Notes under the pieces: generated by a model
What the model was told of the DNA's origin: nothing
Databases searched by the model: none
The model's input: only the letters and a program-made list of their open reading frames with translations
Source: Stercorarius parasiticus
Lineage: Eukaryota > Chordata > Aves > Charadriiformes > Stercorariidae
Assembly: GCA_013396915.1 (NCBI GenBank)
Contig: VWZL01004361.1
Location: 164,749-228,748, forward strand
Length of the DNA stretch: 64,000 bases
Reading direction: 5' to 3'
Shown: positions 51,487 to 62,310 of the stretch, one piece after another
Position numbering within the stretch: the stretch's first letter is position 1
Layout: every line of letters begins with the position of its first letter
Translations under genes and position numbers: made by a program

Positions 51487-52783
51487 TTCCCCTTTCTACA
51501 CTTTCCTTTGCAAATAGATGGAGAAACCAATTCCTTTGTTACCCTGAGAACAAAGCTGCTGCTATGAAAATCATCCCAGGATCCTGGCACAGAGGCTGGC
51601 TTGTGGCAGGGGAGACATCCAGCTAGACAGAAAACAAAAATCCAAGCCAATTCCTGCATTTTTAAGCAAGCTAGAATAGAGAGAGGATAAACAGGTAAAA
51701 CCAAGCCCTTGGTAACAGAACAAGCAATCTCTGTGAGATGCACAGCAAAACCTTTATCGATCATCTTAAAGTGTTAAAGTGCATGTTATGTTTTTTCTTC
51801 AGCAGGCAAATAAGTGATGAATTAGCTTAATCCAAACTCTCTGAAGATGATCACTGGCATAGATTCCTTAAAAGGTCTGAAGCAGGTACAAAATCTTTAC
51901 GTGACTGTAAGAAACAGACTGCAGCTCTGTCAGTAACACCACGTTGTTATTGGCTTTGTGTTATGAGGTATCTAGAGAATTTTGGAGACGGCCTATTTGT
52001 ATTGTATTGACACTACAAGGCATCTGGCTCAAGCCCAACTCAGGCTGGGAGAGTGGCAGGTCCTTAGAGGAGCTAAATTGTATTGATTAAGGTCTCCTAA
52101 TCAACAGAACAACTTCTAGTACAAACTGCTATTGAATTTACTGTAGACTTAAAACTACAAAATACATAGGCTTATTAATCAATTATACTAGATATAAAAC
52201 TATGAAATTCAATAGCTATATCAGCTTAAAATGAAACCCGAGTGGTTTATTTTTATCTTAGACTGGGGTTTCTATTATCAAACTGAGGCCAGATTTTCAG
52301 ATATCTTTACGTTGCCGGAAATCTTAGAAAAATCCTATTGGGCACCCCATCACTCTGATGGCATTTAGATCCCATCACCTTAGGGTATCTAGAAGTATGT
52401 TAAAAAAATCCAGTTTTGCGACATGTCCTGTGCAAAAAATCTTACCCGTTGCTCCAAGATTTCTTTGGAGCTACTACAGTTCCCGGTTAGAGTGCAGCAC
52501 GGTGGATAGTTGCAGATAAGAATTACTGTTCTTACTGCCCCACAACAATCAATCAGCTATGCAAATAGCCGCTCGGAAAAGCTGCGGCTCTCATTTGCAT
52601 GACAGTGGCAGTCCAGTCAAGGCTAAGACCTTCTTGACCTGGTGTTACGTGTCCCAACATGGTAAGGGAGTCCCTTTACTGTGAAGCCCAAGTCAAGCAA
52701 GAATCGGGGAAGGCAGAAAACCGGTAACTGTGCTACTCTTACTGTTGGAGGAGCCATGAGACAAAAATTAAGCTAATCAGCCA
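51487..52783. other. Non-coding stretch with an octamer hairpin
   Basis: No gene is recognised. Near its 3' end lies an inverted pair of octamer motifs at 52559-52600, listed separately. Confidence 0.5.
52559..52600. promoter_or_regulatory. Inverted pair of octamer (ATGCAAAT) motifs in a GC-stem hairpin
   Basis: The left arm ATGCAAATAGCCGC (52559-52572) and the right arm GCGGCTCTCATTTGCAT (52584-52600) are reverse complements except for a 3-base insertion, around an 11-base spacer. Both outer ends carry the exact 8-bp octamer recognised by POU-domain factors (ATGCAAAT and ATTTGCAT). A regulatory role is inference. The symmetry and the motif are directly visible. Confidence 0.45.
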
Positions 52784-52872
52784 CAGTCACACTGGTGACC
52801 TGGGGCCAAACGAAGGATTGAATCCGTATTTCCTGATCTGACAGCTTGCTGCCGTTCCAATCCCCACAGCTC
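52784..52872 (+). mobile_element. Possible MIR-like SINE remnant
   Basis: It contains CAGTCACACTGGTGACCTGG, then GGATTGAATCCGTATTTCCTGA and GTTCCAATCCCCACAGC, which loosely follows MIR (CACACAGC .. GGATTGAACCCAGGTCTCCTGA .. CTTTCCACTACACCAC). It is weaker than the other two sense copies. Confidence 0.45.
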
Positions 52873-55800
52873 TTTATTTGGAGAGATCTTACAATGACAA
52901 TGAGCCAGTTTCCTAATCCTGACTCGGAAAAACAAAATAATTTAAAACCCCACAAAACGTTTCACATCAAAGCTATGATTTGAGCCAGTGACAACCAATA
53001 GATACCAGAAAGGGCATTCTAAAGACATACTGGATTTCCAGACTTAAGCACGTAGGCCGTAACTACTGCAGATGTTAGGCAAACAGTATTTTGCTACTTG
53101 TTTACTGAAATATTTCTCTTCTGATAAAGCTCACAACGGTGTCTGCTTGGACAGGAAAAATTGTAAGACCATCCCACCTCAGATTTTTTTGGGTAGGAAG
53201 GGTTGGTTTTGGGTGGTTTTTTTTTGCAAAGGAGTTCTCAAAGCCCTATTCCTTGGGCAGGATTTGTTCTTTGTTGAAATCTTAATCCCAGTTTAATTTT
53301 TTTCCGACCAGCCTCTTGGCCTTCTACATGCCATGCAGTACATTTTTTTTCTTAAACTGTTTTTTGATAGATTTAGCTCCCTGCTGTAAAGTCATGCTCG
53401 AACAATGGGGGCAGGTAAGCAGCATGGTTGTGCTGATGATTTAGAGTTTGCTGGCTTTTATATGGAACAAGAGGAAAGCTGGTCTGGTGTCAGCAGTCAT
53501 TACTGTCTGCCTGTGATGTGCTTTCCCGACACAGTGGCACTTGAGAGACTCCTTTGTAACTATGTTACTATGAAAACAGACTTTTCCAAGGAACGAATTG
53601 GCTATCTGGAGTGTAGCAACCATATGCAGACAACCCCAGATGTAGCTGTGGCTTTCACTAGTATCGTTTACAGGCCTGAATACTTGTATAAATGCCAATT
53701 AAGCTGTGGTAGCGTTATTTGTCACAGAAGGCTTGGCCATATCACGAAAATACCTCAGTTTCTGTTGCCAGACAATTTGAAGAGGACTTTTACTGCAATA
53801 AATCAGCCTTGCACGATTACAGAATTGCGGTTAGTAGTTTCAGCATTTCTCATTTCTGTGGATCTGATTTGATGAAGCTGGTGGTACTGCTCATGTGGGT
53901 TAGGGATGCGGGACTGGGTGCTGTGGAATCACTGACAAAACAGCAAGACCTGACGTGTTGTAAGAAGAGCACTTCTATCTGATGGAACAGTCTTGAAGCC
54001 CAAGAATATGGCAATGGAAAAAATACAAGGAGGAGAGAACACAAAATTTTCTCCCTCCCCCAAATATACATTCAAACAAGAACATCTTGTCCGAAGTAAG
54101 TTTGACCAGCAGCAATTATAGGACTGGTTTTAGAAATGAATGTGAAACACGCTGCATGTGCCTATGGATCATCCTGCGTATTAATTTGTATATTTAGTTA
54201 CTGAAATAGCTGTCTATACTTTTCTGGCCTCTAAAAATCAGTGTATAGCTGTGCTGTTGCGTATTTGTTTCTATGCGCATAGGCCAACGCTGTGATGATA
54301 ATCTGATACATCCACAGTAAGAAGCAGATGACCTGCCATCTAGGTCAACTGGTTCTTTTTCCTTTGAGACAAGATAGTAGCTCTTCATAGCAAATGAAGC
54401 CTCTCTAATCTTCAACCATTGTCCATTTACACATGAGTAAATAGGTTAAACTGTTCATAAAATGACAGAATCGTACCAAAGAGTAATACAAAGTGGCAGT
54501 AGCAAAACTGAAAAGCAGTCCATTATATTCTGCTTTGGGTAGTACCTGCCAACATACTGAAGACTGAGTACCGTATTGGATAACGATGAACTTAATGGGT
54601 ATGGGGAAATACGGTTATTCAGGGAAGAGTCTTGCCCTCGTTGCTCCTGCCAGGGGACACGAGCGCTCTGGCAATGGCCCTCCAGAGCTCAGCACAGCAA
54701 TGGACTGGTTTCCTGCAGGTGAGGACCCTGCCCCAACGACCAGATGTGCATAAGGAAGTACAATGTGCCCAATTACAATTGTGTCACTGCATAAAAGGCC
54801 AGGGAGTTTTATTACATAATTATTTTTTTTAATTTTCCTGCCTACTTCTTTGTGGTCTGGGCAGTACGGTATCCTTTCAATCACACATCACGTTTCCTTG
54901 TCCTCTGCCAACTATGGGGCTGGGCGCTGGGGAGCACCACAGGTTTCCCTCGCCAGCACCCACCATCCACGGGACTCCCCTCCAGCAGTCGGAATGGGCA
55001 CCTGAAATGGGAGAGAGAACAAGAGGCAGGCAGTAGCAGTATGTTTTACGGTATGTTTGCATGCACAGCAGCATGGTATTCCTCTAGGATATAAATAAGC
55101 ATAAAAGAATACCAGTATTACTCTATCAAGCCGGAATGAGCTAGGCAATTTCCCAAGCTCATCATCATCCCTTACACTCCAGAAAGCTGCTATGATCCTA
55201 TAATGATCACTGGACGTTATCTTTCCATTTGGGTAGTTTGTCCGATATGATTCAGCCAGGACTTACGGCTCATCCCTACTGTAATAGGTCACCATATGCT
55301 TCACATCTGGTCCTACAGAAAAAGTCATATTACACATATGATGGCAACTATTTTAGGGGACAGTCTCCAGAGACCCGTAAGTGTGACTAGCGGTCTTGAC
55401 AGTTTAGCAGTTTCATTAATCAGCATTAAAACCTCATTTTACTATTACAGGCATAATTACTACTAGTCCAAATGATGACTAAAATAAGCAATTTCACGAG
55501 TTTTGTTATTTAGCAAGCTGAGATAGCTGATTTTTTCTAAGATGTAGGCACTTAAAAAAAAGCCAACAGCAAGTCTTCCACTTTGTCTCATCAAAAGTCA
55601 TTGGACCAATTTGACCCCATCAATGATGATAGAGCAGAAGTGTATTTAATCAGAAAACAAGAGAAGGATGTAGACTTCTTCATATTTATTTTTCTCAGAG
55701 TTCGGATCTCTGGTTTGTCACAGGAGAAAGTGCTGCATTAGGATTGCCTGGAGTATCTGCATATCTGCTGTCAGGTGAATATTTCAGTTTATAATTGGGA

Positions 55801-57707
55801 TCTAACTCTAGCTTCGGTCTGAGAGGGGAGGAAAAAGATAAAAAAAAAAAAAAGAATCCAGTTTGCAGACAATAGTATGCAGAGAAAGTACGTCTCGTCT
55901 TCCCTCACACACCACTGGTATTTAAATTAAATCCACTGATATTTAAAGCTTGAAAAGTTTTGTTTTCTATAGGTTTCCTACAGAGGATCAAAACTCAGTA
56001 GAAATTCTTCACTTGAATTCTTCCTACAAGGATAAAACACGGGAGCCTGGATTACTCACTGACTGCCATGTACAGTTCCGTGCATGTGGCTGTTGTTCTT
56101 CTCCAATGTCCTAACAGCCCTTTCTTACCATCCTCTAAAACCGTAATAGGAGGAGGGTGTGCAAATTGGACAAGTACATTCTAACTTTCAATTGTGAGAC
56201 TTGTGCCTGCAAGAAGTCAGCCTGCAAACTGAGAAAAATCTCCTTAAAAAGAGACAGAGAATCATAATTTGTTTCTCTTCTGCACCAAATCAAAACTCAT
56301 CCTGTGGTCCATAAACCACAGCTGACAGCTTTTACCTTCACTGGCTCCAGGTCCTCAGCCTTTGAGAGGACTCCCTCGTATGCCACCACTGAATGGGCCA
56401 GAAAAGGCCAACTTCATCCTCTTTAAGCAAAACTCTTCTTCCCTACTGGGAGAAGAGTTACTTTCCATCAAATTTAGGGAACATTTGGGATTTCTGGACC
56501 CTGGATTCGGTGTAGCAGCAAGGTATATGTACTGTCTTGGCAGGATAAGGGCTAATTTCCAGGTGGTTCGTTATAATGGGAAATCCTCTAAAAGTGCTCT
56601 GGAACAGTGGACGTGCCTCCGGTCTGCATATGTCCTGTGGGCACCTCTTCAAGAACAAATAATTCCTTCAGCATTTGCGGCCAAAACTTCCCCTTTTTCT
56701 TCTGATGGGCAGAAAGTTGATTCATTCTTCCAACGGAAGGGTGACTAATTTAGTCTTGGTTCGAGGGCAGCTTTTGGGTGTACTCTGCAGTACAAGTAAT
56801 GATGTAGCCATTGTAAATGAGCTAGGTTTCAGCTACAAAGCCAGGAACGGCCTTTATCTCAGGCACTGAAGTTAATTTTTGAGTTTACTTCATATCCTAC
56901 CTTTAAATAAGCTTGATATTGGGGTAAGTGAGTGGGGATGCCGGCCCAGAGCTGCCCCGTGAGGTCCCTTTAAAGGCCACCCGCTGTCGGAGCAGGCTGG
57001 CTCCCTGCCAGCTCAGAAACCGGAGCCATTGGAAATCCCTTGGAAACTGTCATTTTTCGAACTGCCAAGAACTGTGATGCTAATCAAGGAAAACACGAGA
57101 GATGTACTGGATTCTTTACATGAGTGGGTCTCCGGGGTGGAAATTTATTTTAAGCTTGTGCTTATTTTTAGAGAGTTTCTTGCTGTTGTTGTCAAACCTA
57201 TGCTAAAGCAATTATTGCCTGTGAGGGTCACCTGGAGTTCAGTATTACTGAAAAACTTTCAGCAGGGCTGTGAATGGCCTGAACCTGCGCAGCCTCTGTC
57301 GCTTAAAGAAACAGAGCAGCTTCCTTCTGGCCTCCCTGCCTTCCTCCTTTAATTTTTAATTTTTTAAATGAAAAGCAGGTTTGAACCCTCTTCTTTAATC
57401 GCATCAAGCCATACTGCCCAAAACCCCCTCCCTGCTCCAAAATAGCCAATTCCCTCCCCAAATGCAAACCCTGTCCTGTACTGGGGGGGGCAGCTCCATC
57501 CTCCTTTTGCCTTGCCCATTGGGGTTATTGACCATGCCGGCATTAGGCTTCAGAGCAACCCACTGAGACAAGATCTATTTTAATGTACGGTCTAAAATGG
57601 ATAAACCAAGATATAAGCAAGTTAAAGTTACAAGAAATGAAAGCCAAAACAAGAAACAAACGTAGCCATCTAAAGGGAACCCCTCAAAATGAGGCCCTGG
57701 AACTGAG
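52873..57707. other. Non-coding stretch, no gene recognised
   Basis: It contains a G/T-rich tract (53184-53225), a 155-codon open frame (53405-53872), an A run at about 55838-55852, and a 128-codon frame (56362-56748). None resembles a family I know. I checked for the cysteine-rich C-terminus of ARL14EP, the expected convergent neighbour, and did not see it. Confidence 0.45.
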
Positions 57708-57863
57708 CCCCATCCCTGGAGGTGTTCAAGGCCAGGCTGGATGGGGCTTTGAGCGACCTGATCTAGCGGGAGGTGTCCCTGCCCATGGTTGGGCCCATGG
57801 GGGGTTAGAACTAGATGATCTTTAAGGTTCTTTCCAACCCAAACCAGTCTATGATTCTATAAA
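57708..57863 (+). mobile_element. CR1 LINE 3' end (5'-truncated)
   Basis: It carries CCCATCCCTGGAGGTGTTC, then GGCCAGGCTGGATGGGGCTT, TGAGCGACCTGATCTAGCGG, GAACTAGATGATCTTTAAGG, then TTCCAACCCAAACCAGTC, and ends TATGATTCTATAAA. This is the sense 3' end of avian CR1 with few differences from the remembered consensus, so it is one of the younger insertions in the window. The coding part is missing, as is usual for CR1 copies. Confidence 0.95.
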
Positions 57864-58670
57864 TGTACTTTTCCCCTGTGTTCGGCTGCCGGCCTCACAA
57901 CTGTCCAGCCAAAGCGGTGGGTGTGGAGTTGTGCTGCTCCAGCGCCTCTGTTACTGCTGCGTGAAGGTCCCGCTCTCCCAATGAAGGTCTGCTGACTTCA
58001 CGCAGCTTCATTTGAATTTTCACGTTTTCTAACTGTTACACAAACCTTTTTCTTAAATAACGTCATTTCTACATTTCAACGAGTTAAGAGCCTAATTTTT
58101 CTGCTCAGTCCCTTGGCTGGGGAATTGCTGGGTAATGTGAGGCAGCTCTTCCTGCATTTAAAAGTTCTAGTGCTAAGGACTTGCCCGGAGAATGAAGCCT
58201 GCGCTAGGGAGGAGTGTGACGGGAACAGCGGGGGTGCTGGGCTGGCTGTTCAAAGGAGCGACGAGGATTTTATGAAGCTGCATCAGAGTGCCATAGCCAT
58301 CCTCTCCACCACAGAAAGACACCTCAACAATCTGGGTAAGTACAATATTCCTTGTGTGAAAGCCATATTCATTGTTTTTTCTCCCTGCTATAAAATGGCA
58401 GAATACACGTGGGGCCAGAGCTGTCCCAAAATGTGTTATATTTTGACAGTTGGGCTCCAGAGAAAAGTAGGATGGATGTAGCTACTGTTTTGTGGAGGGA
58501 AGAAAGATTTAAAAAACAACAACAACAAAAATTCAGAAAACTGCCTTCTTTCCTTACTTACCTTGTGTACTTTTTGAAGCAGACCATCAGCTGCTCTGAA
58601 TTTGCACACTTTGCTGAGGGCTGAGGAGCTAAACTGCTTCAGTTACAGCAGCTGCAGGTGGCGGACTACT

Positions 58671-58713
58671 CTATGTGTGTGTGTGGTTTTTTTGTATGTG
58701 TGTACATACACAA
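58671..58713. repeat. TG-rich microsatellite
   Basis: TGTGTGTGTG followed by a T run and a second TGTGTGTACATACACA segment that is partly self-complementary. Confidence 0.8.
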
Positions 58714-58830
58714 CAGCATCATGTTTTCACTTTTATACGAGTATGTGTTTCCCCAAAAGGAAAGGGCGTTGGTGCTTTGTGCGTTGACAAGCACCTGCAG
58801 GTGTTAAGGCAGCTGGTTTTATGGGATACC

Positions 58831-58846
58831 AGCACACACACACACA
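58831..58846. repeat. (CA)n microsatellite
   Basis: About eight uninterrupted CA units, read directly. Confidence 0.9.
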
Positions 58847-61800
58847 GACTTTGAGGACTGTCTTCATTACACCCATCCAGGAGGGTTTTTAATAACAGGG
58901 CTCAAGAATTTGCAAGAGGGATTTTTTTTCAACTTCTCTGTTGTTCATGAAAAATACCTGCTTGCAGATAAACCTGTTTATTGACTCGAAGAGTCGTGAT
59001 GAGAGGTAATCCTCAGGACAAACCTCATAGACAATATGGAAATGCTGCAATTTTCATCATGAAGGGATTGTTCGTGGAGCTGTGGAAGACCAGGTACAGG
59101 CCTGATCCCGCACCCAGCAGAGTCAAGGGTTTTGCCGCTAATCTCAGAACTGCAGGCGAGCTCCAGTGCTGCTAATGCTGGTCTGGCACAGGAGTTCTGT
59201 TTGGTAACGGAGAACAGAAACAAAATGGTAATTATGATACCGGCTTTGGGTGGAAATAGAATACATTTTGCTCTCTGATCATCATTGTCATATTTAATAA
59301 TGAGAAGCATGTGTGCTAGGTAAGCACAGCAGGATCAAAATAATTCCCTGATGGAGAGACTGAAGCCTTCGAGAAACGGTCAGTCTTTATTGCCTGTGAG
59401 GGTGCTGTCAGCGTAAATAATTATCATGAACTTCAACTTCAAGCAATCAAACTTCATCGTATTGAAGGAGCCCCATTAAATGCTCATATTGTTCTTAATT
59501 TGATCTAGTGCAGTCAATTCCTTGGGGAAGGAGAGACTGCAAAAAAAATCAATACAGCATCGCAAAGGCAGCCGAGGTGTCTTGTTGGTCATGTCTACTG
59601 GGGGAGTGGAACCATCAGAAGGAGGAGGGGAGTTTGTCTGGGTCCTGCGGAGACACAAGGGTGACAAAGCTTGTGAGCTGGTCAGAAGCGCCGGAGTTGC
59701 TTGGACCAGATGCCGAGTTTCAAAGACAACTCAGCTGAGATGAATCGGACTCGGAGCAGCGTTTCTCCTGAAGCTCCGCTGAGATGGCATTAAGCTCCTC
59801 CTTTATGTTTCCTTGTTTCCCGGTTTGCATGACGGCATCTGGTCTGCCGTGACCCTGCTTTTCCACCGCTGGCTGCGTGCAGCTGCTGGGGCCATCGCCG
59901 CCGCCTCGTCTCGCTCGGCTTTAACTTCTGTCTGCGGAGAGAGGCAGGGAGCGATGCAGGCCTCAGTGCACCTCCTGCTCCCTCGCGGTGTATAGTTCTG
60001 CAAGTCAAAATAATGCTGCTGCGTTCCAATTATTTATTTTTTTTAAATCTCCACTCATCACTTTCTTCAGGGGAGATAGTGAAATACTTAAGGGAAAGAC
60101 TGTGGATTTGTGGGCAAAGCTAAGACTCAAAATCTAACCTACCAGATCAAGCTTTAATGTTCATAACATTTAAACTTATTTAACTACACTGCCTGGACCC
60201 GTATAAACACCCCCTCCCTAAGTGAGCCCCTTTTCCTACCCTATATATCTTGCACTGTGAGCTCCTACGCTACCTTTTGCAATTATTGTTAGAGGGCACT
60301 GAAAAGTTGAAATAATTGGCACAAATTTTTTTGTTAGAACTACTCTTGTCTCTCGTGATTTAAAAATTACCCTCTGTCACTTTGTAGCTGTTCTTTTAAC
60401 CAAAGTTCGTATTGAAATATTTCTAAACAAAAGAACAGCTTGTGGTAAGCAGGTATTCTTTTGCCTCATATTTTGATCGCAGGACTGTGGAAAAAAATTA
60501 ACTTCAAAAAAAAAAAAACACAAGAAAAATTAATAAATCCAAAGCCGTTTGTAAGGTAAAATGCCTTTTAATTTGAAAGCTCTCTGGACCTGCCCGCTTA
60601 CAGGAGTGCATATCGCACGTGTGCATTGGGCTTTGTTTTCCACCAAAAAAGAGAATGAGAGATGCTTCTTCTGAACTGTGCCTTAGATAATTAAATTAAC
60701 TTTGTGTCAGAGATATTGCAAATGACACAGACAAAGATTTTACAAACAGATTTCATGGTATTTCCCCTTCTTCTTGCTGGGAAACTTGACCTAATTCAGA
60801 GCAGGAATAACAACTCCTACTCTTTCAAGTGGGCTTCAGTGGACAAAAGACGCCTTGCTCCTACTCCTCAGAGGGAAAGAAAGAAAAGCGGGCTTTCATA
60901 TCGCTTTAGCCTTTCCCCTACAGCAGGTTCAGAGTGCACGCTTAAATCTGCAAAGGGAGGATGCCCAGCTTTCCCCTGCCTTTTCAAAATAAATGAACAA
61001 AACTTTTAGCTTGCTTGTACCGAGCAGCCACCGTTTTGTGCGGCAGAAGATGGCTTTTGACTGACTGACATGGCAGGTGCCGCGGGAGCCAAGACAATTC
61101 TGCATTTCAACTGATTGTTGTCACTACCAAAGCCTATTATCTAGGGTAATAAAGTTTAAGATTAAGGGGATTGTGCATGTTTGTGTTATTCTCCACAAAG
61201 CTTATCTTCTAATAGACCAGCTGCTTTATTACACTTCGCCCACCCCTTCTCATTGTATGGAGAAGCCACATGCACGGACGGGAACGCACCGCGACAGGCC
61301 TTGGCTACCAGCTGGGAATATCACATCGCCTTCCCTCTCCATCTGGGAGTATTAAGTTACCAGCAGTTGCCAGCTGGGAACGTCGCATCTTCCACCTTGC
61401 CCAGCAAAGCACATCGCGTTATTGTCAGGCTTCTGCCAAGACCATAACCCAGTTGCATTCCCACTCTTTTTCTTCCTGACTTTCTGGCCCACAGTGACCA
61501 TGCCTGCCTCCTACGAGAGATGCAAGTATTCCCATGAAAACCTCTCCTCATTCTGTTCTCTGGTGTATGCCCTTGGAAAAAAATGTTAAACATCTGTAGC
61601 AGAAAGTACTCAAATGAAACTGCCAACCATTCATCACTCGGAGAATTTATGGATGTCTTTCCCTCAAGTCTTAAACCTTGCATTCACTGAAGGCCACAAC
61701 ATTGAGATATTATTGCCACATATCTTATACCAAACAGGGACTCAACTAACCTCAGGTCGGGGAGGTGGGGGAGCATGAAGAGATACTCTGTGTCCTCATT

Positions 61801-61959
61801 CCCCCACCCCCCTTTTTTTTTTTTCTCTCTGGATATATTCTAGATGCATTTTAAGAAATAGGATCTGCCAGCGTAACATCCCGCCTTCCTCACAGCGCAC
61901 GCAGGAACATTAAAACAACATTAGCATTTCTCTTTCAATCCAAAGATCTCAGGGTGTTT

Positions 61960-62310
61960 CCAAGGGACAGAAGCAGACTGGAGCAACGGGCCAACAGGAA
62001 CCTTACCAAATTCGGCAAGGACAAACACGAAGTGCTGCATTTCGGAGGGACTAACCCCGTGATACAGGACCAGGGAGCAGCCACGCTGAAAGAAAGCGGT
62101 AGCTCATGGGAGGCCATGAGCTGACGGGGAGCCAGCAGTGCCGTGGCAGCTAAGGTGGCCAACACCATCGGGGCTGTATTCCAGAGAGCACGGCCAGTAG
62201 ATGAAGTGATCAGACGCCTGCCCTTAGCACTTGTTAGGGCATATCTGTAATATTGCATCCAGTTCTGGGGCCCCCAATGCAAGGAAGACAAAGAAACTAC
62301 GAAAACAATT
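61960..62310 (+). mobile_element. Degraded CR1 LINE ORF2 fragment
   Basis: Plus-strand translation, with frame changes and stops, gives RLEQRANRNLTKFGKDKHEV, LHFGGTNP, AVAAKVANTIGAVF, then LALVRAYL-stop-YCIQFWGPQ. This follows the C-terminal part of CR1 ORF2 (KNLMKFNKGKCKVLHLGRNNP .. VAKKANGILGCI .. ALVRPHLEYCVQFWAP). The 157-codon minus-strand frame at 61935-62408 is only the antisense of this fragment. The element is truncated at both ends and not functional. Confidence 0.9.

Larger units (their letters stand above)
57864..61959. other. Non-coding stretch with microsatellites and a small CpG-richer patch
   Basis: It holds a TG-rich stretch (58671-58713), a CA repeat (58831-58846), an A run at about 60506-60518 and a locally CpG-richer patch at about 59720-59995 (GCCATCGCCGCCGCCTCGTC). 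No exon is recognised. The patch is only about 280 bases, and no transcript can be tied to it. Confidence 0.45.
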
